Assembly: GCA_018399435.1 (NCBI GenBank)
Contig: JAGYOJ010000006.1
Location: 1-21,964, forward strand
Direction of reading: 5' to 3'
Length of the DNA stretch: 21,964 nucleotides
Origin: Actinomycetota bacterium
Lineage (GTDB): Bacteria; Actinomycetota; Humimicrobiia; Humimicrobiales; Humimicrobiaceae
The position numbers and the translations under genes are program-made. Below, piece by piece: positions 21,064-21,964 of this stretch. Below the pieces are notes generated by a model. The model was not told the origin of the DNA and did no database searches. It saw only the letters and a list, made by a program, of their open reading frames with translations. Numbering within the stretch: the first letter of the stretch is position 1; each line of letters begins with the position of its first letter.

Positions 21064-21964
21064 ATGAAACTAAAACAAATACTAAAAAAAGCAGAAATTG
21101 AAAGGATTTATGGGGATACAGATAAAGAAATTAGCCATATTTCTATAAATTCAAATGGCATAAAGCAAAAAAGCCTTTTTATTGCTATAAAAGGTTTTAA
21201 TAAGGATGGCCATAGTTTTGCTCTAGATGCTATAAATAATGGTGCTGTGGCATTATTGGTACAAAAAAAATTGGATGTGCCAAAAAACATAACACAGATA
21301 GTGGTTAAAAATACACGGAAACAACTTGCACTTATTGCAGCTAATTTTTATAATCACCCCAGTAAAAAAATGAAAATTATTGGCATTACAGGGACCAATG
21401 GGAAAACTACAACATGTTTTTTAGTTAATTCTATTTTAAAAAAAGCAAAAATAAAAAGTTCACTAATAACCACTGTCCAATCTTTTATTTCAGAGAGAGC
21501 GGTAAAGTTTGATAGAACTACTCCAGGGCCAATTGAATTAAATGATTTTTTTTCAGAAAGTTTATCTAAAGGTATAGAGTTTGCTTGCATGGAAGTTTCT
21601 TCCCATTCTATAGATTTACACAGGGTTGATTTTATCAATTTTGAAGGTTTTGTGTTTACTAATCTAACCCAGGACCATCTGGATTACCATAAAAATATGG
21701 AGAATTATTTCAATGCTAAATTAAAATTATTTATTAGGGATTATAGGTATTTATATGCTGGTAAATTTGCAGTTATAAATATTGATAATAATTATGGAAA
21801 AGAAATTTCCAATATTACTGATCTGGATAAAATAACTTTTTCGGTAAATTCAGGAAATTCTGATATTAGGGCCATGAATATAAAAAATAGCATTGATGGA
21901 ATAGAATTTGACTTGATAAAAAGCAAAAGTAAAATAAAGATAAAATCTCCTTTATGCGGCTATT
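21064..21964 (+). CDS. murE: UDP-N-acetylmuramoyl-tripeptide synthetase MurE (3' partial)
   Basis: The frame runs off the window after 300 codons. MurE adds the third amino acid (meso-diaminopimelate or lysine, undecidable here because the specificity motif lies beyond the edge) to UDP-MurNAc-L-Ala-D-Glu in the cytoplasm. Seen: the N-terminal uridine-binding domain with ISINSNGIKQKSLFIAIKG and DGHSFALDAINNGA; the ATP-binding GITGTNGKTTT; TTPGPIEL; MEVSSHSIDLHRV; and FTNLTQDHLDYHKNMENYF. It starts 39 bases after ftsI with no Shine-Dalgarno site, possibly from its own promoter. Confidence 0.95.
   Translation, partial: MKLKQILKKAEIERIYGDTDKEISHISINSNGIKQKSLFIAIKGFNKDGHSFALDAINNGAVALLVQKKLDVPKNITQIVVKNTRKQLALIAANFYNHPSKKMKIIGITGTNGKTTTCFLVNSILKKAKIKSSLITTVQSFISERAVKFDRTTPGPIELNDFFSESLSKGIEFACMEVSSHSIDLHRVDFINFEGFVFTNLTQDHLDYHKNMENYFNAKLKLFIRDYRYLYAGKFAVINIDNNYGKEISNITDLDKITFSVNSGNSDIRAMNIKNSIDGIEFDLIKSKSKIKIKSPLCGY

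Noticed and set aside
1..21964. CRISPR arrays, tRNA/rRNA genes, insertion sequences, toxin-antitoxin or phage modules
   Set aside because: No regularly spaced repeats, cloverleaf-like segments, transposase or integrase motifs, or paired small toxin-antitoxin frames were seen on either strand.

Overview
This is an AT-rich, gene-dense bacterial chromosomal window: 23 protein-coding genes are called, two of them cut by the window edges. No tRNA, rRNA, insertion sequence, prophage or CRISPR array was seen. Gene content points to an anaerobic or microaerophilic bacterium with a peptidoglycan wall: a division and cell-wall (dcw) cluster, lipoprotein lipidation, a methyltetrahydrofolate:corrinoid-type methyltransferase, a 4Fe-4S flavoprotein domain and the QueH form of epoxyqueuosine reductase. 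I cannot assign a phylum. Low GC, TTG starts and a bacterial cyclic 2,3-diphosphoglycerate (cDPG) pathway would suit several uncultured low-GC lineages.

Layout. (1) Bases 1-3472 hold a thiol-redox operon: a CoA-disulfide reductase fused to rhodanese (5' end cut), a single reading frame joining an iron-sulfur flavoprotein to a TlpA/ResA-like thioredoxin through a lipoprotein-type signal, and CcdA. Together they look like a relay carrying electrons from NAD(P)H across the membrane. (2) Bases 3525-4856 hold lgt convergent with queH; the lgt terminator lies inside queH. (3) Bases 4934-8198 hold hisD, hisC and the methyltransferase. (4) Bases 8256-9398 hold a lone sugar-type ABC ATPase (UgpC/MsmX family), visibly richer in GC than its surroundings and closed by a 14-bp hairpin. 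(5) Bases 9418-13642 form an operon of a geranylgeranyl-reductase-family flavoprotein, a metallophosphoesterase, cDPG synthetase and 2-phosphoglycerate kinase. The last two make up the known route from 2-phosphoglycerate to cDPG, a solute best known from methanogens. (6) Bases 13639-15559 hold three small unrecognised membrane proteins and an FmdB-type zinc ribbon, with back-to-back promoters. (7) Bases 15563-17170 hold xseA-xseB (exonuclease VII). (8) Bases 17171-21964 hold the start of the dcw cluster: mraZ-rsmH-ftsL-ftsI-murE (murE cut), preceded by a promoter with A-tracts and three TGG decamers that match a MraZ operator.

Translation starts fall into two kinds. Some genes have a strong AAGGAGG-like site about 4 bases before ATG or TTG. 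Others have no such site but a -10-like box just before the ATG, which suggests leaderless or nearly leaderless transcripts. No single exotic defence or mobile system is visible. The least ordinary parts are the flavoprotein-thioredoxin fusion and the bacterial cDPG operon.
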